Numbered from the stretch's first letter, positions 1 to 8,521 are shown. The stretch is 40,189 nucleotides of DNA from an uncultured Erysipelotrichaceae bacterium (GCA_900317295.1 ONGB01000014.1:1-40189), one strand, 5' to 3'. Program-made: numbers and translations. The notes: a model not told the origin generated them from the sequence alone.

Positions 1-268
1 TCTGGAAAACCATGCCGATGCCGCGCTTTTCCGGCGTGAGGTTAGTGACGTCTTCGTCGCCGAACCAGATTTCGCCTTCGGTGGGTTGCTTCAGACCCGA
101 GATCATGTAGAGGGTCGTCGACTTGCCACAGCCAGAAGGGCCGAGCAAACCAAGGAGCTCGCCATCAGGGATGTCGAGGTTCAAATCGCTTACCGCGGTA
201 GTGTCCGGGATGTTTTTCTTCGGGTTACCGGGGAAACGCTTCGTCAAATGTTTGATTTTGATTTCCAT
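1..268 (-). CDS. Sugar-type ABC transporter ATP-binding protein, N-terminal part
   Basis: The gene runs off the left edge, so only the first 89 codons from an ATG at 268 are present. The fragment carries the Walker A motif GPSGCGKST followed by TLYMISGL, then PTEGEIWFGDEDVTNLTPEKRGIGMVFQ-type sequence ending at the Q-loop. This pattern is typical of MalK/UgpC ATPases that power import of sugars or glycerol-phosphate at the inner face of the membrane. An insert of about 8 residues before the first beta strand (RFPGNPKKN) is unusual but tolerable. No strong ribosome binding site is visible. The family call is firm; the substrate is unknown. An orphan solute-binding lipoprotein at 14412-15893 could be its partner, but nothing in the sequence proves it. 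Confidence 0.85.
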   Translation of the reverse strand, partial: MEIKIKHLTKRFPGNPKKNIPDTTAVSDLNLDIPDGELLGLLGPSGCGKSTTLYMISGLKQPTEGEIWFGDEDVTNLTPEKRGIGMVFQ

Positions 269-293
269 GGAAAAAACCTGCTTTAGTAGCAGC

Positions 294-323
294 ATTATAC
301 CAAAGCGCAGAGCCCCCTTTCAA
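294..323 (-). promoter_or_regulatory. Sigma-A type promoter of the ABC ATPase gene
   Basis: Reading the minus strand, TTGAAA (323-318) and TATAAT (299-294) are separated by 18 bases. Transcription would begin near 287, giving a 5' leader of about 20 nt before the ATG at 268. Confidence 0.7.
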
Positions 324-377
324 TAAGGGACGCCAATTTAAAATCAAAGATTTTTGTGCGGAAAAGCACGGATTTTA

Positions 378-1325
378 CTAGGGTTTTGTCTTGAGGTCGG
401 GGTTTTCCAAAGTCGCGTTTTCGCGTTCGTCGGTATGGACGACATAGTCCCCATAGTCGAGATAGATCTCTTGGCTCCGGTTATCGACGAGATAGATGTT
501 GGTCACATATTCGACCAGGTTCTGGCGCCTTTTCGAGAGGAAGACCATCGACACCGAAACGATGATCGGGATGAGGAAGGAAACCACCGATCCCAGATAG
601 ATGACCCCGTAGAGGAATAGGCAATAGCAGGCATAACGTTTCCAAGAGGGATTCAGGGCATCCGCGCCTAGATAGCCCACCTTCAAAACCGCTTTACCTA
701 AGGTCCGTCTGCCACGGCGGAACGCGGTCAGGGGAAGCAATACATAGAAAATAGAGAACGAGAAGGTAAAGCAAATCAAGGCCTCGACGACGAAATAGAG
801 GAAGACCCCGCGGGTGGCGTCGAGGTAACCCGGGCTCGTCAAAACGAGTTTATAGGCGAAATCGGTGGCGTCTTTCTTATAGAACCTCCAATAGACCGAG
901 GGGTTGTCCACCGCTTCCGTCACCGTCCCCTCGGAGACGACGAACATGTTCGTGCCTTCATAAACATAGGACAGCCGACGGGTCGTATACGCGGCCTCGT
1001 CTTCCGCGGAGGCGAAATCCCGGTTGGCGTAGAACGTCTTCAACCTCCCCGAAAGCTCATCTTTCCTTTGGCGGTCGCTTAGCTCGGTATCCGAGGAAAG
1101 ATAGGAAACGATTTGGGTGCCGTCTTCCGCGTAGAGGTTAGAGGCGGCTTGCACCGTTTCCCTTTTCGCGACCAAGGAATGGTATAAGGGGGTTTGCACC
1201 ATCAGGCTATTGGAGACGGCCAAAAGAATAAAAGTAAGGAAAAAGAGGAGGAACTGATCCATGACGACCGCGCCGATTCGGCGGGCCAACCCAGCCTTTT
1301 GGTATTGGAGCTCTTTATTCTCCAT
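378..1325 (-). CDS. RDD-family membrane protein with large external loop
   Basis: This 315-residue protein opens with the RDD signature (AGLARRIGAVVMDQFLLFF) leading into transmembrane helix 1. Between helix 1 and helix 2 lies a hydrophilic stretch of roughly 125 residues, far longer than in ordinary RDD proteins, which probably forms an extracytoplasmic domain. The rest contains two or three further helices and the conserved RDD element GRRTLGKAVLKV near residue 205. The family is widespread, with few members of known function; some have been linked to ion transport. It is the last gene of a three-gene minus-strand operon: its ATG lies inside the end of the upstream paralogue (11-base overlap). 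A weak AT-rich hairpin lies at 341-355, but no convincing terminator follows the gene. Confidence 0.8.
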   Translation of the reverse strand: MENKELQYQKAGLARRIGAVVMDQFLLFFLTFILLAVSNSLMVQTPLYHSLVAKRETVQAASNLYAEDGTQIVSYLSSDTELSDRQRKDELSGRLKTFYANRDFASAEDEAAYTTRRLSYVYEGTNMFVVSEGTVTEAVDNPSVYWRFYKKDATDFAYKLVLTSPGYLDATRGVFLYFVVEALICFTFSFSIFYVLLPLTAFRRGRRTLGKAVLKVGYLGADALNPSWKRYACYCLFLYGVIYLGSVVSFLIPIIVSVSMVFLSKRRQNLVEYVTNIYLVDNRSQEIYLDYGDYVVHTDERENATLENPDLKTKP

Positions 1326-2517
1326 CGACGACCTCCTCCGCGCTTAATTCTGGGCCGAAGCGCAGATCGCGGTAGCTAAGCATGGCGATACCCTCCGCGA
1401 CGCCTTGGTGGGATTTGACCGCGAGGGCGAGGATGATGGAAACCAAATCCATCAATGCCGACCCGGCGACCAAATAGAAGAACAAGAACCCGCCAAAGGA
1501 ATAGAACAGGTAATTCGACGAGAAGAGGAAGAACGTGATGAAGAACAAAGAGGAATACTGAAGCAGGAGTTTGAGGAAACCTTTGAGGATTCGCTGCCAA
1601 ACCGCGGGCTCGAATTCGTCCGCGGAGGCGGTGCCGACCTTCATGATCTTCGCGCCTAAAGACTGGCCGCGGAAAATCAACGGGAAGATCAGTTCGTTAG
1701 CCAAAACGCCCATGAAAATGCATAAGGAAAGGGTCAATAAATAGCCGAATACGTAGGTCGAATAATAGTCGTTGAACGCACGGACATAGTCCCGATATTC
1801 GACGGATTTCCCCTCGATTTCCTTGATGAAGATCCCCGTGGCTTTCTGATGGGAGTTATAAAGCTTGTTATAAAACGCCTTCGTGGACGAGGAACGTTCC
1901 CCGCGGATCAAGTAGTCCGCCAAAACGCGGGCTTTGTCCATTTTCAGTTCGGGGTAGGTTTCAAAATCCTCCGCGTCAAAGACGAAGATACGATCGAATA
2001 GGAATCCCGTCTTGTCCGCGGAAACGTCTTCGCCTTCGTAGACATAGAAATCAATGCCTTCGTGCTCGGGTTTGAAGTCACAGAAATAATGGAGGATGCC
2101 ATCGTTCGTGTAATGGCTTTCCGCGTCAACGTAGTCTAGGCACTCCTCCGCGGTGACCGTCACCGTTTGGGAACCAACGCCCTTAGGGAAAGGCTCGTCA
2201 TTACGGAAATAGGCGGTTTTCGCCAAAGAAAGTAAATAAGTGTTCGTCGTGGTTTCGGAGGCGATCGCGTTGCCATCCTCCCCGATGCTGATCAAGCCGG
2301 AATCCGCCTCGAATTGCAGCATCTCTTTGTGAACGGTTTGGGAGGCGGACAAAGAGGTGGTGATCGCCGGGAGGTTGCGCAATATCGGCGCCCCGGCGAC
2401 GGCGAAGAAGAAAACCGCGTAGACCAAAACGGCGAAATACTCGACGAGGAGGAAAAACAAAGTCCGCCCCGCGGGCAGGTTTTTGTAATTCTTATAAGAG
2501 GATACGGTCCGCTCCAT
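1315..2517 (-). CDS. RDD-family membrane protein, paralogue of the downstream gene
   Basis: This 400-residue protein has a first membrane helix near residues 19-48, then a loop of more than 200 residues, then further helices. The C-terminal half carries the RDD element FRGQSLGAKIMKVGTASADEF followed by a hydrophobic pair of helices. It has the same architecture as the protein encoded at 378-1325, so the two look like diverged tandem duplicates with different large outer domains. The N-terminal RDD arginine/aspartate motif is weak here. The stop overlaps the next start by 11 bases, which implies translational coupling. Its function is not known. The two proteins may form a heteromer; this is inferred only from the paralogy and coupling. 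Confidence 0.7.
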   Translation of the reverse strand: MERTVSSYKNYKNLPAGRTLFFLLVEYFAVLVYAVFFFAVAGAPILRNLPAITTSLSASQTVHKEMLQFEADSGLISIGEDGNAIASETTTNTYLLSLAKTAYFRNDEPFPKGVGSQTVTVTAEECLDYVDAESHYTNDGILHYFCDFKPEHEGIDFYVYEGEDVSADKTGFLFDRIFVFDAEDFETYPELKMDKARVLADYLIRGERSSSTKAFYNKLYNSHQKATGIFIKEIEGKSVEYRDYVRAFNDYYSTYVFGYLLTLSLCIFMGVLANELIFPLIFRGQSLGAKIMKVGTASADEFEPAVWQRILKGFLKLLLQYSSLFFITFFLFSSNYLFYSFGGFLFFYLVAGSALMDLVSIILALAVKSHQGVAEGIAMLSYRDLRFGPELSAEEVVDGE

Positions 2518-2547
2518 GCCGATATATCTTAATGGCCGCTTCCTATT

Positions 2548-2880
2548 TTAGGAATTGGGAAGCCCCTCCGAGGAAGTGGAGATGTCTTTGGCGAGCCCAT
2601 CTGGTCCATATTCGATGTTCAGATAGAATCCCCCGCCTTGCTCATAAACGCAGAAGGCGTTCCCCTCAGGGGTCTTGCTTTCTTGAACAGGGGCGCCGAG
2701 CGCTTTCTCCGCCTCGATCCTTGGGGTGCCGATTTTGATGACCGTCCGCGCTTTTTTCTTTTCGCTGGCCTTCGCCAAAAAGAAGATGATCAAGCCGGCG
2801 ACGATGAGGAAAAGCAAGGAGCTAGCGAGCACAATCCATAGGATAGTCGCGGGGTTATCCGATAAAAATAAGGGGGACAT
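2548..2880 (-). CDS. Small single-pass membrane protein, hypothetical
   Basis: This 110-residue protein has one hydrophobic helix near residues 12-35, a basic stretch KASEKKKAR that should stay in the cytoplasm, and a C-terminal domain of about 65 residues. The segment IKIGTPRIEAEKALGAPVQ followed by a YEQGGGFYLNIEYG strand recalls the SmpA/OmlA-type small alpha/beta fold, but this is only a resemblance. It is the first gene of the operon with the two RDD genes: 30 bases separate its stop from the next ATG. I do not recognise the family with confidence. Confidence 0.6.
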   Translation of the reverse strand: MSPLFLSDNPATILWIVLASSLLFLIVAGLIIFFLAKASEKKKARTVIKIGTPRIEAEKALGAPVQESKTPEGNAFCVYEQGGGFYLNIEYGPDGLAKDISTSSEGLPNS

Positions 2881-2943
2881 ACATTCGTTTTTAGGGATTT
2901 ATGCGCCTGTTCGACCCAAATATCCTAACCCCAAAAAGCGTTT

Positions 2944-2973
2944 TTGACATCCGCGCGGTTTAATCCTTATAAA
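2944..2973 (+). promoter_or_regulatory. Promoter for a leaderless transcript
   Basis: TTGACA (2944-2949) and TATAAA (2968-2973) are 18 bases apart. The -10 box ends 8 bases before the GTG at 2982, so transcription should start at or next to the start codon. Confidence 0.65.
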
Positions 2974-2981
2974 ATAAAGGC

Positions 2982-3629
2982 GTGTCTGCGAAATCCAAAT
3001 CCATCGCCAAGCTGATTTGCCAGATCCTCTTCGTCATCGCGGAGGTCGTCGGCATCCTCGTTTACCCTAAAATGGATTGGGGCGTTTTGCTTTGGTATAC
3101 CAATCTTTCCAATTGGCTGGCCGCGGGGGTCTCGATTGTCTGCATCGTCTTCTTTGTTCTTAAGCAAGGCCAGCCCAAGGCTTTGCGCGTTCTGCGCCTG
3201 ATGGCCGCGGTGCAACTGACCTTGACCTTCTTTACCGTTTATCTTTTCTTGGCCCCGTTATCGGAGTTGGAGAAGCCCGGCGGGTTCTATGAGATCACAC
3301 TTCACCGCCACCTATTGGTCCTCCATACGTTTTGTCCGTTGCTTTACGTGGTTTCTTGGTTGTTCTTCGAGGCAAGCGATTACGAGATCAAAGACACGGT
3401 TTTCGCCATCGGGTTCACCCTGCTATACGAGATTGTCTTTACGATTCTGAATCTGGCGAAAGTGGTTCACGGACCTTATCCGTTCCTTTATGTGTATGAG
3501 CAGCCTTGGTGGCTGTCGATTATCTATCTCGCCTCGTTTCCGGGGCTCGCTTATTTGATCGCTTTGGGGCTATATGTCCCAAAAACAAAGGTGCCCTTAT
3601 TCCACGGAGGGGAAGGGCAGCGCGCTTAA
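2982..3629 (+). CDS. Pr6Pr-like six-helix integral membrane protein
   Basis: The 215-residue protein has about six hydrophobic helices. The first loop carries LLWYTNLSNWLA, and a central HRHLLVLHTFCPLLYVVSWLFF segment places histidines and a proline at a membrane border, as in Pr6Pr/AIG1-like bacterial membrane proteins. The biochemical role of this family in bacteria is not established. The start is a GTG with no ribosome binding site and a strong promoter immediately upstream. The 3' end overlaps the convergent GAF gene by 33 bases, so the two messages are antisense to each other at their ends. Confidence 0.6.
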   Translation: MSAKSKSIAKLICQILFVIAEVVGILVYPKMDWGVLLWYTNLSNWLAAGVSIVCIVFFVLKQGQPKALRVLRLMAAVQLTLTFFTVYLFLAPLSELEKPGGFYEITLHRHLLVLHTFCPLLYVVSWLFFEASDYEIKDTVFAIGFTLLYEIVFTILNLAKVVHGPYPFLYVYEQPWWLSIIYLASFPGLAYLIALGLYVPKTKVPLFHGGEGQRA

Positions 3630-4046
3630 TAATTCCGCGCATTCTTTTAAGTAATCTTCTTTCCCCTTAAGCCCGTCTAATTCAGGGGAATCCACATCGA
3701 AAACCCCGACGAGGGAGCCATCTTGATATAAGGGGCAGACGTATTCGCTTTTGGCGCTCGCGTCGCAGCAAATATAGCCAGGGAAAACGGAAACGTCGGG
3801 GACATACATCGGTTTTTTGGTTTTGTAGCAAACCCCCACTACCCCTTTTCCAGGAGCGATTTCCTCGCAGGCCGGGGTGCCTTGAAACGGCCCAAGGCGA
3901 AGCACATCGGATTCCGGATCATATAAATATAGACCGACCCAGGAGCCCTCGCCGAGCTCCATTCGGATGAAAGCCAATCCATTGAGGATTTTCCCCAGGG
4001 GGTTGATGTCGCCCTCTAATAGGGCTTTAAGGCTTTTGTTTTCCAT
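3597..4046 (-). CDS. msrC: GAF-domain free methionine-R-sulfoxide reductase
   Basis: This short GAF-domain protein (149 residues from the ATG at 4046; a TTG at 4058 is an alternative start) matches the fRMsr family, which reduces free methionine-R-sulfoxide in the cytoplasm. Visible signatures are LGPFQGTPAC, GKGVVGVCYK, FPGYICCDASAKSEYVCPL and LVGVFDVDSPE. By comparison with the E. coli enzyme, Cys60 and Cys94 correspond to the first and the catalytic cysteine. The middle cysteine of the GVCG motif is valine here (Val70), and a cysteine appears three residues later (Cys73). That shift may change how the disulfide is resolved. The gene converges on and overlaps the membrane protein gene at 2982-3629. 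Confidence 0.8.
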   Translation of the reverse strand: MENKSLKALLEGDINPLGKILNGLAFIRMELGEGSWVGLYLYDPESDVLRLGPFQGTPACEEIAPGKGVVGVCYKTKKPMYVPDVSVFPGYICCDASAKSEYVCPLYQDGSLVGVFDVDSPELDGLKGKEDYLKECAELLSALPFPSVE

Positions 4047-4162
4047 GGCGGAGTCCAATCGATTCTTTTACTACTTGAATACTATAGCAAACGCTTTTGG
4101 CGCTTGTATTTCAAAAGGCTCGGAACGAAGTGATGTTCTAGCCGCCTGGATAGAAATAGAAA

Positions 4163-4183
4163 AAACCGCCATTCCGGCGGTTT
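4163..4183 (-). terminator. Rho-independent terminator of tRNA-Lys
   Basis: An eight-pair stem (AAACCGCC with GGCGGTTT) closes a five-base loop. On the minus strand a run of T residues follows it, 11 bases beyond the CCA end of the tRNA. Confidence 0.8.
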
Positions 4184-4193
4184 GTTCGTTACG

Positions 4194-4269
<76 letters not shown>

Positions 4270-4296
4270 ACGTTAGGCCCTTTAGGGGCGAGGCTT

Positions 4297-4325
4297 ATTA
4301 TACCGATGACCCCCTCCCCTATCAA
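4297..4325 (-). promoter_or_regulatory. tRNA-Lys promoter
   Basis: On the minus strand TTGATA (4325-4320) and TATAAT (4302-4297) are separated by 17 bases. The -10 box ends 27 bases before the mature 5' end of the tRNA. Confidence 0.8.
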
Positions 4326-4353
4326 CACGAAATTTTTGCTTATTTTTCTAGAC

Positions 4354-4755
4354 CTATTTCGCCTCGACGAGCGCGTCGATTTCTTTGGCTAGCGATAGGA
4401 CCATCGTCTCCAAGGCGGACATCTCAAGGGCGGCGTTCTCGTAATCTTCGTCCACGCGGGTGTCTTCCGGCTTCTCCGAAAGCGAATCGACCCCGACGTC
4501 GAGCACCATGAGTTTCTCCCCCGCCAGATAAAGCGCGTTGTCCCATTTGGATTCTTCCATGATGGCGAAACCTTTTTCCTCGTCGAGGGATTTGGCTTTG
4601 CTAAGCAAATCCATGAGCCCTTTCATCGAATCGTCTTCTTCCGAAGGCTCCCCGCCCAAGGCGAGCAAATAAAGCGCCCCGCAGGATTCGGTGTATTTCT
4701 GATAGGCCTTCACCAGGCGGCCGAGGTTATATAGGTAGCGTTCTTGGGCGTTCAT
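4354..4755 (-). CDS. Acidic hypothetical protein
   Basis: This 133-residue protein is rich in Glu, Asp and Leu, appears almost entirely helical, and has no signal peptide or membrane helix, so it is probably cytoplasmic. The ends (NAQERYLYNLGRLVKAYQKY and LETMVLSLAKEIDALVEAK) look like amphipathic helices. I do not recognise a family. A purine-rich stretch (GGAAGGGG) lies about 8 bases before the ATG and acts as a plausible ribosome binding site. It is divergent from the flavin reductase-like gene; the 77-base gap must hold both promoters. Confidence 0.65.
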   Translation of the reverse strand: MNAQERYLYNLGRLVKAYQKYTESCGALYLLALGGEPSEEDDSMKGLMDLLSKAKSLDEEKGFAIMEESKWDNALYLAGEKLMVLDVGVDSLSEKPEDTRVDEDYENAALEMSALETMVLSLAKEIDALVEAK

Positions 4756-4832
4756 GTCGATTCCCCTTCCTTATTCTTATTTATCTTACGCGTATGAGTG
4801 GCTTTTTTCTTGCTTGGCTTTAAGATGAAGCC

Positions 4833-5351
4833 ATGGATAAAGAAGTAGCATTATTCGATTACGCGAACGAAATCGTCCGCGGCATCTTAAGCGGGGCGGT
4901 TTTGACTGTGAAGACGGAAAAGAAGACCAACGCCCTCCTCATCGCCTGGGGAACGGTTGGGAATCAATGGCATATCCCCATGGTGACCGTCTACATCAAG
5001 AAGTGCCGTTATAGCCACGACATGTTGGATGAGGCGAGGAATTTTACCCTGAACATTCCTTTGAAGGGCCATCTGGATCCGAGGACGAACATCTTCGGTT
5101 CGAAGTCCGGACGGGAGATGGACAAGATCAAAGAGAGCGCGATCTCTTTATTGGAGAGCAAATGCGTCCCTTCCCCCGCGTTAGATATCCCTTCCTTGAT
5201 TTTGGAATGCAAAGTGATCTACCGTCAGGAGCAAGATCTAGAGTTAGTGGAAGACCCGCGGGCGAAAAGAAGCTACCCGCTTGGCACCGACCAACATTGT
5301 CCCCACACGATGTATCAGGCGGAAGTGCTACGCGCCTATATCCACGAATAG
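4833..5351 (+). CDS. Flavin reductase-like FMN-binding protein
   Basis: The 172-residue protein resembles the flavin reductase/FMN-binding split-barrel family: GILSGAVLTVKTEKKTNALLIAWGTVGNQWHIPMVTVYIKKCRYSHDMLDEARNF then FTLNIPL. Members bind FMN and either reduce free flavin with NAD(P)H or act as flavin-dependent oxidoreductases. The order of the barrel strands and the FTLNIP element support the family, but the substrate cannot be inferred. No ribosome binding site is visible. TAAGAT (4821-4826) lies 6 bases before the ATG and could be the -10 box of a leaderless message. A bidirectional terminator follows the stop closely. Confidence 0.8.
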   Translation: MDKEVALFDYANEIVRGILSGAVLTVKTEKKTNALLIAWGTVGNQWHIPMVTVYIKKCRYSHDMLDEARNFTLNIPLKGHLDPRTNIFGSKSGREMDKIKESAISLLESKCVPSPALDIPSLILECKVIYRQEQDLELVEDPRAKRSYPLGTDQHCPHTMYQAEVLRAYIHE

Positions 5352-5354
5352 AAA

Positions 5355-5387
5355 AACGGCGGCCCGAGGGTCGCCGTTATCTTTTTG
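5355..5387. terminator. Bidirectional Rho-independent terminator
   Basis: AACGGCG pairs with CGCCGTT, with an inner CCC/GGG. T-rich tails follow on both strands (ATCTTTTT on plus, GTTTTTC on minus). It sits between the convergent flavin reductase gene and rpsU and can serve both. Confidence 0.85.
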
Positions 5388-5402
5388 CTAGGGAGGAAGC
5401 GA

Positions 5403-5579
5403 TTACCACTTCTTCCGGCGCGCCAGTTTGGATTTCATCTTCCTGGCGAGGCCCGGTTTGAGGTAGGCTTCGCGCTTGCGGCATTCAAGAAGGATGCCGG
5501 ACTTGTTGACGCCCCGTTTGAAACGGCGCATCGCGTCATCGATGGTCTCGCCTTCGCGGACGACGACTTTCACGGTCAT
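5403..5579 (-). CDS. rpsU: 30S ribosomal protein S21
   Basis: The 58-residue product has the S21 pattern: [20 protein letters not shown], then [22 protein letters not shown], then a lysine/arginine-rich tail. S21 binds the 30S subunit near the anti-Shine-Dalgarno end of 16S rRNA and helps initiation. The open frame extends 20 codons further up, but the family start and a GGTGG stretch about 11 bases upstream support the ATG at 5579. The gene is monocistronic and ends at the shared terminator. Confidence 0.95.
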   Translation of the reverse strand: MTVKVVVREGETIDDAMRRFKRGVNKSGILLECRKREAYLKPGLARKMKSKLARRKKW

Positions 5580-5617
5580 TTGCTCTTCACCACCTTTCTG
5601 CTTGGGCTGCAGGAAAG

Positions 5618-5646
5618 ACTTTACGCTCCCCCGCGACATTTGTCGA
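5618..5646 (-). promoter_or_regulatory. Possible rpsU promoter
   Basis: On the minus strand TCGACA (5646-5641) and TAAAGT (5623-5618) are 17 bases apart, leaving a leader of about 32 nt. The match to consensus is moderate. Confidence 0.4.
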
Positions 5647-5690
5647 GAACTATTTCGCGCGGGAAAGAAGGGGATATTCGCAAACGGGCT

Positions 5691-5719
5691 TTGACGAAAT
5701 AGGCCCGCGTGCCTATCCT
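5691..5719 (+). promoter_or_regulatory. Promoter for a leaderless glycosyltransferase transcript
   Basis: TTGACG (5691-5696) and TATCCT (5714-5719) are separated by exactly 17 bases. The -10 box ends 6 bases before the GTG at 5726, so the message should begin with the start codon. Confidence 0.6.
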
Positions 5720-5725
5720 TTTTCC

Positions 5726-6679
5726 GTGGATCTATCCGTCATCATCCCGGCCTATCGGTCGGAGCAAACCTTGAAAACGGCGCTCCTCTCCATCTTGGAA
5801 GGACAGGAAACCAAGCGACAATATGAGGTTCTTTTGCTTTTGTCTCCCTCGGAGGATGGTTCCTTGGCGCTTGCTAAGGAAATGGGCCAGGCCCATAAGA
5901 ACCTCCGGGTCATTGAACTAGAAGAAGTGACCCCTGCCAACGTCGCCAGGATGAAAGGCGTCGCGTTGGCGAAGGCCGATGTCGTGAGCTTCATGGACGC
6001 GGATGATGAAGCTAGGCCCAACTACGTCGAGGATTTCTGCGCGGCTTTCGAAAAGGAAAAAGACGCCGATATCGTCGTTGGGGGTTTTGCGATCTGCAGC
6101 AAAAAGAAACATACCCGCCCCTACATTCTTTCGGTTTCTAGAAACGTCCCGGGGGAGAAGGCTTTGCGCATCTATTTCCACGATTTATCCATCCGCGGCT
6201 TCATGTGGAACAAAGCCTATCGGAAGAGCCTATTCGATAAGCGGCCTTTGATTTATTTGTCCGATCCTGAAGACCTTTTCGAAGACGAAGCCCTCAATCT
6301 TTCCTTGTTCTATTTCGCCAGGAGGGTCATCACCTTCCGAAAACCCGTCTATGTGTATCACAAAGACAACGAGAAATCCCTGACCTCCGCGAAACGGTTC
6401 GAACGCGCGAAGAAGGAATTGCTTTTCTTCGCCGCCGGGAGGGAATTTCTTTCCAAGATGGGGGATGAACGTTTGCTCCGCCACTACCTCGCCTCGCTAA
6501 AATTCCGCCGCTTTTGGCTTTCCTATGACCTCTCCTTTGATAAGAAAAACGGCAAGGGGAAGGATTACATCAATCAGGTGAAGCGGGAATACCGTTCTAT
6601 CTGCGATTCCAAGAAGCCCTTGGACAAAGAAAACGCCAGCTATTCCGCGGCGCTTTCTAGGGCCCTATTAGATAAATAA
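5726..6679 (+). CDS. Family 2 glycosyltransferase
   Basis: The 317-residue protein opens with [23 protein letters not shown], the nucleotide-binding start of GT-A family 2 enzymes, and carries the metal-binding motif in [15 protein letters not shown] near residue 95. No membrane helix is evident, so it probably acts at the cytoplasmic membrane face, adding a sugar to a surface polysaccharide or lipid. The C-terminal third is basic and aromatic, common in this family. The start is GTG with no ribosome binding site. A weak terminator follows and overlaps the end of the convergent ABC exporter gene. The sugar and acceptor are unknown. Confidence 0.9.
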   Translation: MDLSVIIPAYRSEQTLKTALLSILEGQETKRQYEVLLLLSPSEDGSLALAKEMGQAHKNLRVIELEEVTPANVARMKGVALAKADVVSFMDADDEARPNYVEDFCAAFEKEKDADIVVGGFAICSKKKHTRPYILSVSRNVPGEKALRIYFHDLSIRGFMWNKAYRKSLFDKRPLIYLSDPEDLFEDEALNLSLFYFARRVITFRKPVYVYHKDNEKSLTSAKRFERAKKELLFFAAGREFLSKMGDERLLRHYLASLKFRRFWLSYDLSFDKKNGKGKDYINQVKREYRSICDSKKPLDKENASYSAALSRALLDK

Positions 6680-6711
6680 ATACCCGAAATCCCACGCGGA
6701 CTTCATTTTTT

Positions 6712-6738
6712 CGCCCTAAAAGAAAGGGACGCTTTTTT
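6712..6738 (+). terminator. Terminator after the glycosyltransferase gene
   Basis: CGCCCT pairs with AGGGACG with one bulged base, followed by six T residues (6733-6738) on the plus strand. The T run overlaps the stop codon of the convergent ABC gene. Confidence 0.55.
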
Positions 6739-8521
6739 ATTGCGCCCCTCCATCAAATTGCAAGGTATATAGGCGATGGTAGTAACCCTTCTTTTTCAGC
6801 AAGGTTTGATGGTTACCTTGCTCTAATATGGTGCCGTTTTGCAAGACGATGATGTTGTCGGCGTGCTGGATGGTGGACAGTCGGTGCGCGACGATGAGCA
6901 TCGTCCCGATGGAGGCCATCTTTAGCAAAGAGGCTTGGATGACCTGCTCGGTTTCGGTATCGATATTCGCGGTGGCCTCATCGAGGATCAAAATCTGCGG
7001 TTTGTGTAGGACGGTCCTAGCGAAGGAAAGCAATTGACGTTGGCCGGCGGAGAAATTCTCGCCGCGTTCGGAGACTTCGGTCTGGAACCCCTTCTCGGTT
7101 TTTTCAATGAACGGTGTGGCCCCAACGTAATCGGCCGCCTCTTTGATCTGTTCTTCGGTGAAGGAAGGATCGCGGAGAGTGATGTTGTTTTCGATCGTGC
7201 CGGAGAAAAGGAAGACGTCTTGTAGCATCTGCCCGATGCCGCGGCGAAGGGAGTCGATTTTGATTTCCTGGATGTCGCGCCCATCGATGAGGATGCGTCC
7301 CTTCTGGGGACTATAGTTCCTGACGATGAGGGAAAGGATCGTGGTTTTCCCCGCGCCGGTGACGCCGACGAAAGCCGCGGTCTGCCCAGCTTCGACGGTG
7401 AAGCTGACGTCGCGGAGGATCCAATTGTCCTTTTCATAAGCGAACCAAACGTTCTGGAATTCGATCTTCCCGTGGAAGCGATCCACAGAAACGGCGTCAG
7501 GCGAATCCACGACTTCCGGCGGGACGTCCATCAAATTGAATAGACGTTCGCAGGAAGTGAGCGCATGGGTGATTTGATGGAGCTGATCGGCGAAAGCCTG
7601 AATGGGCTGGAAGAAATGCGAAAGATAGAGATAGAAGGCGACGACCATGCCGGCGTTGAAGTGGAGGCTATAGCCCATGCCGAAGGTGACCGCGATCGCG
7701 GCGAAGTAGAGGAAAGAGATGACCGGGCGATAGAAAGTGAAGGCAAAATTAACGCCATACGCGGATTTGCGCAATTTTTCGTTTTTCTGCGCAAATTCCT
7801 CGTGTTTTTTCTCTTCTTGGTTGAAAATTTGCACGATTTTCATGCCGGAGAGATGCTCGCTTAAGAAGGCGTTGAGGTCGGAAACGCACTTCCTTTCTTC
7901 GCGGAATTTCTTACCCATCTGCCCTCCAAAGAAGAAGGAAATGATCCCGATGACGATGGCGAACCCAAGCAAGGCCAGGGAGAGCTGCCAGCTCTTGACC
8001 GCCATGATGACGAACACCGCGACGATGGTGATGAGGTTAGACAAGACGTTGAGCAAGACGTCGGTGAAGAGATTCGAAAGGGCGGCGGTATAGTTCGCCA
8101 CGCGGGTGACCAAAGAGCCGACGGGCATCTCGTTGAATTGGTTCTGCGACATCGATTCGATATGGGAGAACACTTCCATGCGGAGGTTATAGACGATCTT
8201 TTGGCCTACCCTTTGAAGGATGAGGTTCTCAAAGAAGCGGAATACCTGGTTGATCAAAACGATGCCGCCGAAACCGATCGCCGTGCCGAGGATGATCGCC
8301 AAAGTCGTCTCGCCGAAATTCTCTGGGCTATAAAGGTTGACGAACCATTCCATCGCCATCGGGAGGATAAGGTTAAGCCCGACATTAATGAGGAGGAAAA
8401 CGAAGGCCACAACGAGGGGAAAAGCAGAACCTTTGGCATAAGAAAGCATCCGCTTCAGCAGGATCGGGGTCGGGATTTTGACGTCGCCGCGAAGTTTTAA
8501 TGTTTCGTCGGACTCATCCAT
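6737..8521 (-). CDS. ABC exporter half-transporter, catalytically complete subunit
   Basis: The 594-residue protein has six membrane helices in roughly the first 330 residues and a C-terminal ATPase. Motifs are Walker A GVTGAGKTT (about residues 385-392), signature FSAGQRQLLSFART, Walker B ILILDEATANID with the catalytic Glu, and the H-loop VAHRLSTIQHAD. This is the pattern of the canonical partner in heterodimeric multidrug or lipid exporters such as BmrCD or LmrCD. Its start overlaps the end of the upstream partner by 8 bases and has a strong GGAGGG site, so the two are translationally coupled. The exported compound cannot be read from the sequence. Confidence 0.92.
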   Translation of the reverse strand: MDESDETLKLRGDVKIPTPILLKRMLSYAKGSAFPLVVAFVFLLINVGLNLILPMAMEWFVNLYSPENFGETTLAIILGTAIGFGGIVLINQVFRFFENLILQRVGQKIVYNLRMEVFSHIESMSQNQFNEMPVGSLVTRVANYTAALSNLFTDVLLNVLSNLITIVAVFVIMAVKSWQLSLALLGFAIVIGIISFFFGGQMGKKFREERKCVSDLNAFLSEHLSGMKIVQIFNQEEKKHEEFAQKNEKLRKSAYGVNFAFTFYRPVISFLYFAAIAVTFGMGYSLHFNAGMVVAFYLYLSHFFQPIQAFADQLHQITHALTSCERLFNLMDVPPEVVDSPDAVSVDRFHGKIEFQNVWFAYEKDNWILRDVSFTVEAGQTAAFVGVTGAGKTTILSLIVRNYSPQKGRILIDGRDIQEIKIDSLRRGIGQMLQDVFLFSGTIENNITLRDPSFTEEQIKEAADYVGATPFIEKTEKGFQTEVSERGENFSAGQRQLLSFARTVLHKPQILILDEATANIDTETEQVIQASLLKMASIGTMLIVAHRLSTIQHADNIIVLQNGTILEQGNHQTLLKKKGYYHRLYTLQFDGGAQ

